From assembly GCA_047602185.1 (NCBI GenBank), contig JASGHY010000001.1:3100001-3164000 (forward strand): a stretch of 64,000 nt of DNA. Reading direction: 5' to 3'. The position numbers and the translations under genes are program-made. Each line of letters begins with the position of its first letter. Positions within the stretch are counted from its first letter, which is position 1. The notes beneath the pieces are model-generated. The model worked only from the letters and a program-made list of their open reading frames with translations, did not search any database and was not told the DNA's origin. The stretch is from PMP191F sp047602185. GTDB taxonomy: Bacteria; Bacteroidota; Bacteroidia; Chitinophagales; Chitinophagaceae. Of the stretch, positions 8,309-17,025 are shown in pieces.

Positions 8309-8887
8309 ATGAATTACCAATCACTGACTGATAACAGGCTGGTGGAACTATTAAAGTCATCCGACCAGAAAGCCTTCCGGGCGCTGTACGAACGGTATTG
8401 GAAACAATTGTTCTTCATAGCTTATCACAAACTCCGCTCAAAAGAACTGGCAGAAGAAGTAGTCCAGAATATTTTTACAGGCATCTGGGAAAAAAGAACG
8501 ACCAGCGATATCCGCGAGCCCGAACATTATCTCAAAACAGCTCTCCGCTACCAGGTCATCAGCACTATTCAGGCACAACTTGCTAAAGAAAAAATGCTGC
8601 ACAGTCCATCCTTTCAGCCAGAACTGGAAGAAGATGCTTTTTCATCTATCAACCTCATGGACCTGCAAACAGCCATGCAACAGGCAATCGCCATGCTTCC
8701 TGATAAAACCGGGGAAATATTCAGGCTCAGCAGGCTGGAACATTATCCCGTAAAACAGATTGCACTTCGTTTAAACATCTCTGAAAAAGCGGTGGAATAC
8801 CATATTACCCGCTCGCTCAAACTCATGCGCATACAACTCAGGGAATTTATGGTACTGCTACTGTCCTTCCTCATCTCAATGTTCTGA
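8309..8887 (+). CDS. ECF-family RNA polymerase sigma-70 factor
   Basis: A 192-residue ECF sigma factor starting at ATG 8309 (MNYQSLTDNRLVELLKSSD). Region 2 includes AFRALYERYWKQLF and the core-binding ELAEEVVQNIFTGIWEKR. Region 4 carries the helix-turn-helix near LPDKTGEIFRLSRLEHYPVKQIALRLNISEKAVEYHI. The C-terminus ends with the hydrophobic FMVLLLSFLISMF. It heads the cassette sigma / FecR / STN-domain TonB receptor, so it is probably held by FecR and released when the receptor binds its ligand, then drives transcription of the receptor gene. The -33/-7 element it would recognise was not identified. Confidence 0.93.
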   Translation: MNYQSLTDNRLVELLKSSDQKAFRALYERYWKQLFFIAYHKLRSKELAEEVVQNIFTGIWEKRTTSDIREPEHYLKTALRYQVISTIQAQLAKEKMLHSPSFQPELEEDAFSSINLMDLQTAMQQAIAMLPDKTGEIFRLSRLEHYPVKQIALRLNISEKAVEYHITRSLKLMRIQLREFMVLLLSFLISMF

Positions 8888-9027
8888 TCTCCCCTTCCTT
8901 ATAAAACGTTGTTTTTCAGATTAGTGCAAACAACCTTTTTAATTCATCAAAAAAATATGCCTGGGGATTTAGGGATCGTATTGCATTTACAGACTTATTT
9001 ATTGACTAGCCAACCAAAATAGTTTTC

Positions 9028-10035
9028 ATGAACCGACAGGAATTTCACGCTCTCTTAGAGCGCTACATAACAGGGAAAAGTACAGAGGCAGAAAAAGAAC
9101 TTGTAAACCAGTGGTATGAACTGCTGGACGACGCAGACCTGCCTTCCGTAAGCAGTACAGAACTGGAGACTATTGAACACAGGCTCTGGGAAAAAATACA
9201 ATCAACCAGCACAGATACACCAGTCAGGAAAATAAACCTTCGATGGATAGCTGTAGCAGCTACCATAGCAGCAGTATTATTAATCCCTGCTGCATACTGG
9301 TGGTCTACACATCGTACCGGACAGCAGGTATGGTATGCCGGTATAGCCGCTGTAAAAACGATGAAACAACAGGTAAATACTACCCAAAAGATCATGACTG
9401 TTCAATTAGAGGATGGTAGCAAAATAACATTGTATCCCGGAGCTTCAGTAAGCTATCCGCAACATTTTGAAACAGCCAGAAGAGAGGTCTATCTTGAAGG
9501 GCAGGGATTTTTTGAAGTGCATAAAAACCCGCATCAACCCTTTTATGTGTATAGTCAAAACATTGTAACACATGTACTGGGCACCAGCTTTATGATAATG
9601 CCCGATAAAGAAAAGGGATTAACATCAGTAGCCGTAAGTACCGGTCGTGTAGAGGTTACAGGGAAAAACGAATACAGCAACAATGGTATTATTCTTACTC
9701 CCAATCAACAGGTAGTGTACAATATCAGGGAAAATCATTTTGAAGCATCACTGGTTGAAAAACCAGCACCATTACCCGCTGTTGCCGGCAGCATTTCGGA
9801 AAAACAGCTTATGACGTTTGAAGATGCCCCGTTACAACAAGTGCTGGCTGCAATTGGTAAACAATACGGTATAGAGATCATAGAAGAAAATGAAAACCTT
9901 GATAATTGCCCGTTTACAGGTGATATCAGCGGACAGTCACTGTATAATAAACTGGACCTGGTATGCCTGTCAGTAAAAGCTACTTATGAAATAAAAGGAA
10001 CCAAAATACTGATCCGCGGCAAAGGCTGCAACTAG
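9028..10035 (+). CDS. FecR-family anti-sigma factor
   Basis: A 335-residue inner-membrane anti-sigma regulator. The cytoplasmic N-terminus (about 1-70, with ITGKSTEAEKELVNQWYELL) would hold the sigma factor. One transmembrane helix (WIAVAATIAAVLLIPAAYWW, about 73-92) is followed by a periplasmic FecR domain (QLEDGSKITLYPGASVSY, YLEGQGFFEVHKNPHQPFYV) and a C-terminal DUF4974 domain (FEDAPLQQVLAAIGKQYGI to ILIRGKGCN). It lies 140 bp after the sigma gene and 174 bp before the receptor, the standard order of Bacteroidota signal-transducing receptor cassettes. Confidence 0.93.
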   Translation: MNRQEFHALLERYITGKSTEAEKELVNQWYELLDDADLPSVSSTELETIEHRLWEKIQSTSTDTPVRKINLRWIAVAATIAAVLLIPAAYWWSTHRTGQQVWYAGIAAVKTMKQQVNTTQKIMTVQLEDGSKITLYPGASVSYPQHFETARREVYLEGQGFFEVHKNPHQPFYVYSQNIVTHVLGTSFMIMPDKEKGLTSVAVSTGRVEVTGKNEYSNNGIILTPNQQVVYNIRENHFEASLVEKPAPLPAVAGSISEKQLMTFEDAPLQQVLAAIGKQYGIEIIEENENLDNCPFTGDISGQSLYNKLDLVCLSVKATYEIKGTKILIRGKGCN

Positions 10036-10209
10036 ATCTGTAATTACTTAACCAAATAAACTGAATATGAAAACATGCTTTGAACCTACATAATTGCCGC
10101 TAACAGCAACATACTTCAATAAAAAGCCGGTAATGCTACGAACATTCCCGGCCATAGATTTCTGACGCAAATAAGGCTATTATTTAACGACCAAAAATCA
10201 TATGAATTT

Positions 10210-13200
10210 ATGAAAAAAAAGCAATTCATTGCTTTAACCCTCGTTGCAATGAAAATAACGATTGTACAGATTGCCTTTACTATGATCACCGCTGCGTCGT
10301 TGTACGCCCATACAACCAGCGCACAGGAATACCTTAACCGCCCGGTAACCATACAGGTACAACAAACAGAATTGAAAAAGGTGATTAACTTTCTGCAGCA
10401 GCAAACCGGCGCACGGTTTGTGTACAGCTCCCGGTCTATTGGTGCAGACAGAAAGATCTCCTGCTCGGTAAACCAGAAAAAGCTCAGCCAGTTCCTCGAA
10501 GATATCTTCGGTCCGTTGCAGATCGCTTACAGAACGATTGATGACAATATCTTACTCTATTCACAGGACGAAACTACAGGAGGTACTGCCGCCATATCGC
10601 GCATCCCCATATTGAATGTTGTATTCGACGGAGGCATCCGGGGAGCTGTTAAAAATAAAAGAGGCGAACCATTATCCGGCGTTACCGTCAAACTTGCCGG
10701 ACCAGAGACCATGACACTTACTGATGCCAATGGTAACTACGAATTCAGAAAAGTACAGTCAGGCAATTATACCCTGCAATTCTCCTATGTAGGGCATCAG
10801 ACCAAAGAAATAACAGTAACTGTAGGCGATGATGTTACCATAGCTGACGCCGTACTGACTGAAGACATCCTGAACCTGCAGGATGTGGTGGTAACAGGTA
10901 GTGTAAATCCACGACGTAAGATTGCCTCAAGCGTGGCCATTACAAGCTATAACAGTAAAAAGATCCAGGAACTGGCCCCATCCAGCGCTGCCGATCTGTT
11001 ACAACACGTACCGGGCTTTTTAGTGGAAACCTCTGGCGGCGAAGTTGGTAACAACCTCTTTGCCCGTGGTATTCCTTCTGCCGGTGCTTATGAATATGTA
11101 CAGATCCAGGAAGACGGTATGCCGGTATTTGAAGACGGAGCACTGCAATTTGCCAATGCCGATAACTGGCTCAGGGTAGATGAAACCATTTCGCGTATGG
11201 AAGCACTCCGTGGTGGCTCAGGCTCCGTATTCGCTTCCAATGCACCCGGTGGTATTATCAATTTTATCAGCAAAACTGGCAGCAATAAAACAGGTGGCAC
11301 AGCACGATTAACGGGGGGTACATCCGGCCTCTTCAGAGCCGATCTGAATGTAAGTGGCGCATTGGTCGAAGACAAACTGTTCTTTAATATCGGCGGTTTT
11401 TACCGTGTAGACAATGGCATCCGCAATCCCGGCTTTAAAGCCAATAATGGCGGACAAATCAAAGCCAATCTTAAATACAACCTCGAGAAGGGTTATGTAA
11501 AACTTTATTTCAAAAAGCTTAATGATAAAAACCTTTTCCTGCTACCCATTCCTTTAACAGATAAAGACCACCCCAAAGGCATAGATGGTTTCAACCCCAA
11601 TACAGGCACACTTACATCACGCAATTTCAGTCAGCTGGAAGTACCACAATATGGTGGTGGCTATTATCGCCGTAATCTTGAGAACGGGGTACACCCCGAT
11701 GTTACAGCGATAGGCGCGGAATTTAAAACAGACCTGGGGAGCAATTTTTCAGTGACCAACAATATGCGGGTAACAAATATCAAACTCGATTATACAGCCA
11801 TCTTCCCGGGTGCAGAACCACAGACGGCGGCTGATTTTGCTGCAAATTACACAACAGCATCAGGAGCCAGTTTCCCGGTTGCCAATCCCGGTTATTCTTA
11901 TGTATCTACCGGTGCTGTTGCCAATCCTGCATTGGTAGCCAAGGTTGGATACTGGGCTATTGATAAGCAGATGCAGAACTTTGCCAACAACCTCCGGTTC
12001 GAATACAAAGTAAAAAACCTCAGTCTATCAGTAGGTCATTACTATTCAAACTGGACCTCCGACCAGCAATGGAATTGGAGCAACCTGTTACTGGAAGTAT
12101 CAGACAACCCGCAATTACTGAACCTGGTAGACAAATCACTGGCACCCACTGCGGCTAATTATTCACGTACCTACAATGGCGTTACAGACATCTCATGGCT
12201 CACCCGCCAGGCACAAACCAAAGGAGACCTGAATGCCCTGTTTGCCAATGCAGAGATCACAGCTTCAGATAAACTTACTTTTGATATAGGCTTGCGTTAT
12301 GATATTGACAGGTACAGTGGTTACCAGGGTAACTCACAGTTCTTTTCTCAAAATCTGGATAACAACAGTAGCTTCAACTATAATTTTTCTACCACTACTG
12401 CTGATAACTCTATTACCACCACTGAAGGGCCCTATTTCAACTGGAAGTATAAAGTAAATCGCCTTTCAGGAAGTGCTGCAGTCAACTACAAGTTCACCAA
12501 CAATATGGCAGCCTACTTCAGGTATAGTAATGGTTTCCGCTCTCCTATTGAAGAAGCATTTTACGACAATGCCCATAACCTGGGTGTTCTTAAACCTACT
12601 TATGTAAGCCAGTTTGAACTGGGTTACAAATACCAGGCAAAACAATACGCCTTATTTGCCAACCTGTTTTACATGAAGCTCGACAATATCGCATTCACCG
12701 ATATCCTCGCCAATGGAACTTCTGAAAACAAATTTGCCAAAGCCGCCAATATGGGTATTGAGTTAGAAGGTGAGGTAAATACCGGCCCTTTCTCGCTCAG
12801 TGTTTCTGCCACATTGCAGGACCCCGTATTTAAAGACTTTAAAGGCAATGGCTTCGATTACAACGACAACAAAGTACGTCGCATACCTGCATTCTATGGC
12901 AATCTCCGCCCATCATTCATGATTACCAAAGGGCTTTCCGTGTATGTTGAACTGAATCATTTCGGCAAAAAGTATTCAGACAATGCCAACCAGTTCAAAT
13001 TACCAACCTTTAATGTATTGAATGCAGGCATTGCCTATGTAGTGAAAAAAGTTCGCTTTGCAGTAGATGCAACCAACCTTACCAACACCATAGGCTTAAC
13101 AGAAGGCAATCCCAGGATCACTACAGCACCGGGCGCTATCTATTACGCAAGACCCATCCTGGGCCGCTTTGCCAAAGCCTCTGTTACAATTGACTTCTGA
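10210..13200 (+). CDS. TonB-dependent outer-membrane receptor with STN signalling domain
   Basis: A 996-residue outer-membrane receptor. It opens with a long signal peptide (about 1-38). A secretin/TonB short N-terminal (STN) domain (about 45-115) is the part that signals to FecR. A CarboxypepD_reg-like domain follows (about 135-215, GEPLSGVTVKLAGPETMTLT), then a plug domain (VVVTGSVNPRRKIASS, SSAADLLQHVPGF, IQEDGMPVFEDGAL) and a 22-strand barrel ending in FAKASVTIDF. No SusD partner follows; instead there is an intrinsic terminator. Receptors with STN but no SusD more often handle metal chelates or small molecules than polysaccharides, so a siderophore-type ligand is plausible but unproven. 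It needs ExbB/ExbD and TonB for energy. Confidence 0.93.
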   Translation: MKKKQFIALTLVAMKITIVQIAFTMITAASLYAHTTSAQEYLNRPVTIQVQQTELKKVINFLQQQTGARFVYSSRSIGADRKISCSVNQKKLSQFLEDIFGPLQIAYRTIDDNILLYSQDETTGGTAAISRIPILNVVFDGGIRGAVKNKRGEPLSGVTVKLAGPETMTLTDANGNYEFRKVQSGNYTLQFSYVGHQTKEITVTVGDDVTIADAVLTEDILNLQDVVVTGSVNPRRKIASSVAITSYNSKKIQELAPSSAADLLQHVPGFLVETSGGEVGNNLFARGIPSAGAYEYVQIQEDGMPVFEDGALQFANADNWLRVDETISRMEALRGGSGSVFASNAPGGIINFISKTGSNKTGGTARLTGGTSGLFRADLNVSGALVEDKLFFNIGGFYRVDNGIRNPGFKANNGGQIKANLKYNLEKGYVKLYFKKLNDKNLFLLPIPLTDKDHPKGIDGFNPNTGTLTSRNFSQLEVPQYGGGYYRRNLENGVHPDVTAIGAEFKTDLGSNFSVTNNMRVTNIKLDYTAIFPGAEPQTAADFAANYTTASGASFPVANPGYSYVSTGAVANPALVAKVGYWAIDKQMQNFANNLRFEYKVKNLSLSVGHYYSNWTSDQQWNWSNLLLEVSDNPQLLNLVDKSLAPTAANYSRTYNGVTDISWLTRQAQTKGDLNALFANAEITASDKLTFDIGLRYDIDRYSGYQGNSQFFSQNLDNNSSFNYNFSTTTADNSITTTEGPYFNWKYKVNRLSGSAAVNYKFTNNMAAYFRYSNGFRSPIEEAFYDNAHNLGVLKPTYVSQFELGYKYQAKQYALFANLFYMKLDNIAFTDILANGTSENKFAKAANMGIELEGEVNTGPFSLSVSATLQDPVFKDFKGNGFDYNDNKVRRIPAFYGNLRPSFMITKGLSVYVELNHFGKKYSDNANQFKLPTFNVLNAGIAYVVKKVRFAVDATNLTNTIGLTEGNPRITTAPGAIYYARPILGRFAKASVTIDF

Positions 13201-13226
13201 TTTTCCGGGGAAATGCTACATAATAA

Positions 13227-13257
13227 AAACGGCAGTCTGCAATACAGGCTGCCGTTT
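13227..13257. terminator. Bidirectional intrinsic terminator
   Basis: Stem aaacggcag / ctgccgttt, extended inward by tctg / cagg (one G-T pair) to 13 bp around a five-base loop. A-rich sequence lies to the left and TTTATTTATAA to the right. It lies between the convergent receptor gene (ends 13200) and the YigZ gene (ends 13291). Confidence 0.8.
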
Positions 13258-13290
13258 ATTTATAATTTGTTTTATTCACGCAGGCGCTTC

Positions 13291-13929
13291 TTACTTCTTA
13301 TTTTCCTTTTTCACATCTACATTGCGGATGTCTTTAAAACGATACAAGGCTTCCTGCAAACGCCCCTTGGGAATGCCTATTACAAGATGGCAGAATAAGG
13401 TCATATCCTGCTGGATCACGGTACAGTTCAGTTGTTTTACCACCATCATTACATCATTCATAGAAGTATAGTCAAACTGAAGGGAATAGTTCTCTTCTAT
13501 CGGCTTTTGTACTACAGGCGTCACCTGCAATACCAGCGAAGCTGCGGTTTTATAAGCATTGATCAGCCCGGGCACACCCAGTAAAGTCCCACCAAAATAG
13601 CGTACTACAACAATGAGTGTATCAGTTAGCTGTTTGCTGTCTATTTGTCCCAGGATAGGTCTGCCGGCTGTTCCGGACGGTTCGCCATCATCACTTACCC
13701 GATAGGTATTCTTATCTGTGCCGACCCTGTAAGCAAAACAATGATGAGTCGCTTTAGGATGTTCTTTTTTTACCGTTTCAAGGTTCTTTTTAAACTCCTC
13801 AGCAGAAACAATGGGAAAGGCATAGGCTACGAACAGGCTACCCCTGTCCCGAAACTCAGCAACTCCATTCTTCTCTATGGTATTGAAAAAATCCTGTTCG
13901 CTCATAACACGCATTTCCTGGACAGACAT
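13291..13929 (-). CDS. YigZ/IMPACT family protein
   Basis: A 212-residue cytoplasmic protein of the YigZ (UPF0029/IMPACT) family. The N-terminal IMPACT fold shows FRDRGSLFVAYAFPIVSAEE, HHCFAYRVG, DDGEPSGTAGRPILGQI and VVVRYFGGTLLGVPGLINAYKTAA, all diagnostic. The C-terminal ferredoxin-like DUF1949 domain follows (YSLQFDYTSMNDVMMVV). Two further ATGs at 13914 and 13905 could be the real start, the latter giving MSEQDFFNTIEKNG. E. coli YigZ has no settled biochemical role, and the eukaryotic homologue regulates Gcn2. The end is highly charged (DVKKENKK). Confidence 0.92.
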   Translation of the reverse strand: MSVQEMRVMSEQDFFNTIEKNGVAEFRDRGSLFVAYAFPIVSAEEFKKNLETVKKEHPKATHHCFAYRVGTDKNTYRVSDDGEPSGTAGRPILGQIDSKQLTDTLIVVVRYFGGTLLGVPGLINAYKTAASLVLQVTPVVQKPIEENYSLQFDYTSMNDVMMVVKQLNCTVIQQDMTLFCHLVIGIPKGRLQEALYRFKDIRNVDVKKENKK

Positions 13930-14149
13930 TCCGCTAGATTGTAGGTTTTAAGTTCATTTTTTGTAAATAAAGCTGAAAGTAAAATGCAAGTCAGGAGGCT
14001 AGAAAGAAAGACAACTTTTGGCAACTACGACTGACAATTCCCATTCACTATTGACCATTGACTATTCACCTGCCTTAGCCTACTTACGACTCACGATTGC
14101 CGTCTGCCGATTCACTATTGACTAACTGCAATTACTCACAATTTACATT
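13930..14149. repeat. Intergenic word-repeat mosaic
   Basis: m12 modules occur at 14041-14070 (ccattcactattgaccattg) and 14110-14130, around an m1-like stretch (cgactcacgattgccgtctg, 14088-14107). These lie between the 3' end of ribD and the 5' end of the YigZ gene. The m12 words match those inserted in the RsmF-like gene at 47856-47939. No gene was seen. Confidence 0.65.
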
Positions 14150-15193
14150 TCACGCGGGGTTCATAAGATAATGGATACTATCGCCGGCAAGTTGTTCCTG
14201 TTGTTGTAACACACCCTTACTAAGAGCCGGGGCAGGTACGCCGGTATAAGCAAACAACGTTGAGTTTGTAATGATACGACATTCATCCCACAATCCTTCA
14301 TCAATAAACGACTGTAGCAATTGTGCGCCCCCTTCTACCAGCACACTCTGCACTCTTAAATGATACAGGGCATGCACCATCTGCTGCACAAGGCTCACAT
14401 CCCGGGTAACCCGGTAATACAGCAGGCTCTCGCTCTCCTCGTGCTTAAGGGCATTGAAAACGACCGTTTTAACCTCTTTATTGAACAATTGCAGGGACGA
14501 TGGCAGCCGCAGATCCATATCTACCACCAGGCGTACCGGGTTATGGCCTTCCCAAAACCTTGTGGTCAGCGAGGGATCATCAAACAATGCGGTATTGGTC
14601 CCCACCATAATGGCCGCTTCCTCACTTCGCCATTTATGTACCAGCCGGTTGGTCAGTTCATTACTGATCAGTAAACGGCTATGATCTATATTCCCGATCT
14701 TTTTATCAGCAGTTTGTGCCCATTTCAAAATAATATAAGGCCGGTGCTTCGTATTGAAGACGATAAACCGTTTATTCAGCTCCAATGCCTCTTTTTCCAG
14801 TACGCCGGTTGTCACCTTTATGCCCGCAGCTTCCAGCTTTTCAATTCCCTTGCCATCAACCTGAACAAACGGATCTCGGCAACCAATTACCACATGAGGA
14901 ATCCTGTTTGCGATTATCAGATCAGCACAGGGAGGTGTTTTACCATGATGAGCACAGGGCTCCAGGGAAACGTATATGGTAGAATGAGGGATCAGCTCCC
15001 GATCTGCTTCCTGTACACTGCGAATGCAGTTTACCTCGGCATGTGGCTGACCATACAAACGGTGATAGCCTTCACCAATAATACGATCATTATATACCAG
15101 CACCGCCCCTACCATAGGATTCGGTGCAGTAAAGCCCGCAGCCAATTTAGCCAGCTCCAGGCAACGATGCATATATTTCTGATGACTATCCAA
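14150..15193 (-). CDS. ribD: Bifunctional riboflavin biosynthesis deaminase/reductase
   Basis: Catalyses the second and third steps of riboflavin synthesis: deamination of the diaminopyrimidine and reduction of the ribose side chain. The N-terminal cytidine-deaminase-like domain carries the zinc motifs HAEVNCI and PCAHHGKTPPCADLI, with YMHRCLELAKLAAG at the start. The C-terminal RibD/DHFR-like reductase domain begins near residue 150 (RPYIILKWAQTADKKIG). 347 residues is normal. The start codon appears to be TTG at 15193, because upstream residues DSHQKY match the family N-terminus; an ATG at 15172 would trim it. A perfect promoter box lies at 15217-15224. No FMN riboswitch was seen. Confidence 0.94.
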   Translation of the reverse strand: MDSHQKYMHRCLELAKLAAGFTAPNPMVGAVLVYNDRIIGEGYHRLYGQPHAEVNCIRSVQEADRELIPHSTIYVSLEPCAHHGKTPPCADLIIANRIPHVVIGCRDPFVQVDGKGIEKLEAAGIKVTTGVLEKEALELNKRFIVFNTKHRPYIILKWAQTADKKIGNIDHSRLLISNELTNRLVHKWRSEEAAIMVGTNTALFDDPSLTTRFWEGHNPVRLVVDMDLRLPSSLQLFNKEVKTVVFNALKHEESESLLYYRVTRDVSLVQQMVHALYHLRVQSVLVEGGAQLLQSFIDEGLWDECRIITNSTLFAYTGVPAPALSKGVLQQQEQLAGDSIHYLMNPA

Positions 15194-15216
15194 TAACTAA
15201 AATTCAGTACAGGCCG

Positions 15217-15224
15217 CAAATATA
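15217..15224 (-). promoter_or_regulatory. -7 box of ribD
   Basis: On the minus strand TATATTTG is a perfect match to the Bacteroidota -7 consensus. It lies 23 bp before the proposed TTG start at 15193, which would give a leader of roughly 18 bases. A -33 element was not clear. Confidence 0.55.
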
Positions 15225-15513
15225 CTGAATGCAGCCGTGAATGAGGCCGGGGGGTGAGCAATCGTGAAGCGGCAGTCGTGGGTGGTTGCGGCCGTATTTG
15301 CTCGCCGCTCGTAGCTCAAAGCTCGCGGCTGTTTTGCCAACTGCTAACTTTCTTACTGCTCGCAGCTTGTATTCGCGTTAAGCCTTCAGCTTCTCCTTCA
15401 AAATTCGATATTCAGAATTCGACATTCGATATTTCCCCTCGTACTTCGTACTTCTTATTTCGTACTTACTTGAACCTTAACCCTTATACCTTAAACTTTA
15501 TACCTTTACCCCC
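15225..15513. repeat. Intergenic word-repeat mosaic upstream of prmC
   Basis: Plus-strand order: m1-like (cgtgaagcggcagtcgtggg, near 15262), m2 (15298-15330), m3 (15336-15350), m2 (near 15357), m4 (near 15373-15390), m5 (15395-15435), m6 (15438-15468) and an m9-like stretch (accttaacccttatacctta) reaching to the ATG of prmC. The repeat therefore forms the whole upstream region of prmC. No standard promoter box was recognised there, so expression may start inside a module. Confidence 0.75.
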
Positions 15514-16368
15514 ATGACCCTCAAGGAAGCACAAATTCAGTTAAAGACGGCATTGCAGGTAGTGTATGAAGACCGTGAGGCCACTACCATTACCGATTGG
15601 GTACTGGAGCATCTTACCGGTTGGAAAAAGATAGACCGCGTAATGAATAAGGACAATCAGCTTTCGGATGCAATTACAACACAATTGCAGCAATATACCG
15701 GCAGGTTGCTGCAGCATGAGCCCGTTCAATATGTATTACACGAAGCATGGTTTTATGGAATGCCCTTATATGTTGACGAAAATGTGCTGATCCCCCGGCC
15801 GGAAACCGAAGAACTGGTAGAATGGATGATACAGGAAATCAGAGATCCGAAAGGGATGGAGATCCTGGATATTGGTACCGGCAGTGGTTGTATTCCCATC
15901 GCACTGAAAAAACAATTGCCGGGAGCCAGGGTATCAGCCTGCGATGTAAGTGAGGGAGCTTTAGCTGTAGCAAAACGCAATGCTGCAGACCAACAGGTAA
16001 CTATCAATTTTATTCAGGTAGACTTTTTGCAGGCGACTTTATGGCCACAATTACCGCAGGTAGATGTAATTGTCAGCAACCCGCCTTACATTCCATTACG
16101 CGATAAAGCAACCATGCACAACAATGTGCTGGATCACGAACCTCATCTGGCCTTATTTGTACCGGACAACGATGCACTCCTTTTTTACCGGAACATTGCC
16201 AACTTTGGATTACAACAACTCAATCCTGGCGGAAAGATCTTTCTTGAGATCCATGAAGATTTGGGAAAGGCAGTTTGTGATCTTTTTACCACCAAAGGCT
16301 TCACCCGTGTAGAATTAAAAAAAGATATGCAGGGAAAGGAAAGAATGGTAAAAGCAGAAATGAGATAA
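15514..16368 (+). CDS. prmC: Release factor glutamine methyltransferase
   Basis: Methylates the glutamine of the GGQ motif in peptide chain release factors. The 284-residue length is standard. The N-terminal helical domain (about 1-85) is followed by the linker VQYVLHEAWFYGMPLYVDEN and PRPETEELVEW. The SAM-binding motif ILDIGTGSGCIPIALKK is near residue 117, and the catalytic NPPY (SNPPYIPLRD) near residue 188. It is monocistronic, flanked on both sides by word-repeat mosaics. Confidence 0.94.
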   Translation: MTLKEAQIQLKTALQVVYEDREATTITDWVLEHLTGWKKIDRVMNKDNQLSDAITTQLQQYTGRLLQHEPVQYVLHEAWFYGMPLYVDENVLIPRPETEELVEWMIQEIRDPKGMEILDIGTGSGCIPIALKKQLPGARVSACDVSEGALAVAKRNAADQQVTINFIQVDFLQATLWPQLPQVDVIVSNPPYIPLRDKATMHNNVLDHEPHLALFVPDNDALLFYRNIANFGLQQLNPGGKIFLEIHEDLGKAVCDLFTTKGFTRVELKKDMQGKERMVKAEMR

Positions 16369-16584
16369 TATACAAGATGTATGAAACAGAGGCCTGAGAA
16401 GGCAAAAAGTACGAAATAAGAAGTACGAAGTACGGGATGGTTTATTGTATTTGCTCGTAGCTCAAGGTTCGCAGCCTATATCCTCCCTTCACTTTTCACA
16501 TTTGACGTTTCACGGATCGGCAACGACCACTCACGACTGCCGATTCACGTCTCACAATTCCCCATTGACCATTCACCCATTCCC
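16369..16584. repeat. Intergenic word-repeat mosaic, reverse orientation
   Basis: Between the convergent prmC and exbD genes. Positions 16406-16539 are an inverted near-copy of 3237-3377 (m6, m2, m1 on the minus strand), with 4 mismatches and a 7-bp deletion by eye. An m12 module (ccattgaccattcaccc) follows at 16560-16580. No gene and no clear terminator hairpin were seen. Confidence 0.8.
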
Positions 16585-16992
16585 CTATTGTGCCTTATTA
16601 TCAACCAGCAGCGTAGTTCTCGCTCCCAGCTCACGGGCAATACGCATTACAGCAACCACATCATCCAGCGGAACGGTTTTATCTGCATTAATAGCAATAG
16701 TAGCCTGGGTAGAATCCTTCATCACATAAGGCTGAATAATGTTCTTCATATCTACTATCTGAACAGACTTACCATTGATAACATATTCGCCGGTAGGCTT
16801 AATATTTACAATAACTGTTTGTTTCGCTTTGGTATCGCTCTTTGCCTTAGGCTGAGATAACTTGATAACGTTGGGATTGGCCAGCGTAGAAACGATAAGG
16901 AAAAAGAACAACAGGATGAACAGGATGTCGTTCAACGCTCCCGCATGTAATTCCTGGTGTCCTTTTAATCTTTTTCTCAGGTTCATTATCAA
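16585..16992 (-). CDS. exbD: ExbD/TolR family biopolymer transport protein
   Basis: A 135-residue inner-membrane partner of ExbB that harvests proton-motive force for TonB- or Tol-type systems. It has a short basic cytoplasmic N-terminus (NLRKRLKGHQELHAGAL), then a single transmembrane helix with the essential aspartate (LNDILFILLFFFLIVSTL, about 20-38), and a periplasmic ExbD fold (VIVNIKPTGEYVINGKSV, IAINADKTVPLDDVVAVMRI). The start may be the second ATG (16986). The exbB-like gene lies 33 bp upstream on the same strand, so the two form one operon. Confidence 0.92.
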   Translation of the reverse strand: MIMNLRKRLKGHQELHAGALNDILFILLFFFLIVSTLANPNVIKLSQPKAKSDTKAKQTVIVNIKPTGEYVINGKSVQIVDMKNIIQPYVMKDSTQATIAINADKTVPLDDVVAVMRIARELGARTTLLVDNKAQ

Positions 16993-17025
16993 TAATTATG
17001 AGTGACGATAGCTGGTTCAACTCTT

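Noticed and set aside
15194..15240. Possible FMN riboswitch upstream of ribD
   Set aside because: The short leader implied by the -7 box leaves no room, and no conserved RFN-element segments were seen.
16585..16860. Plus-strand frame across exbD
   Set aside because: Antisense shadow of a confidently assigned gene.
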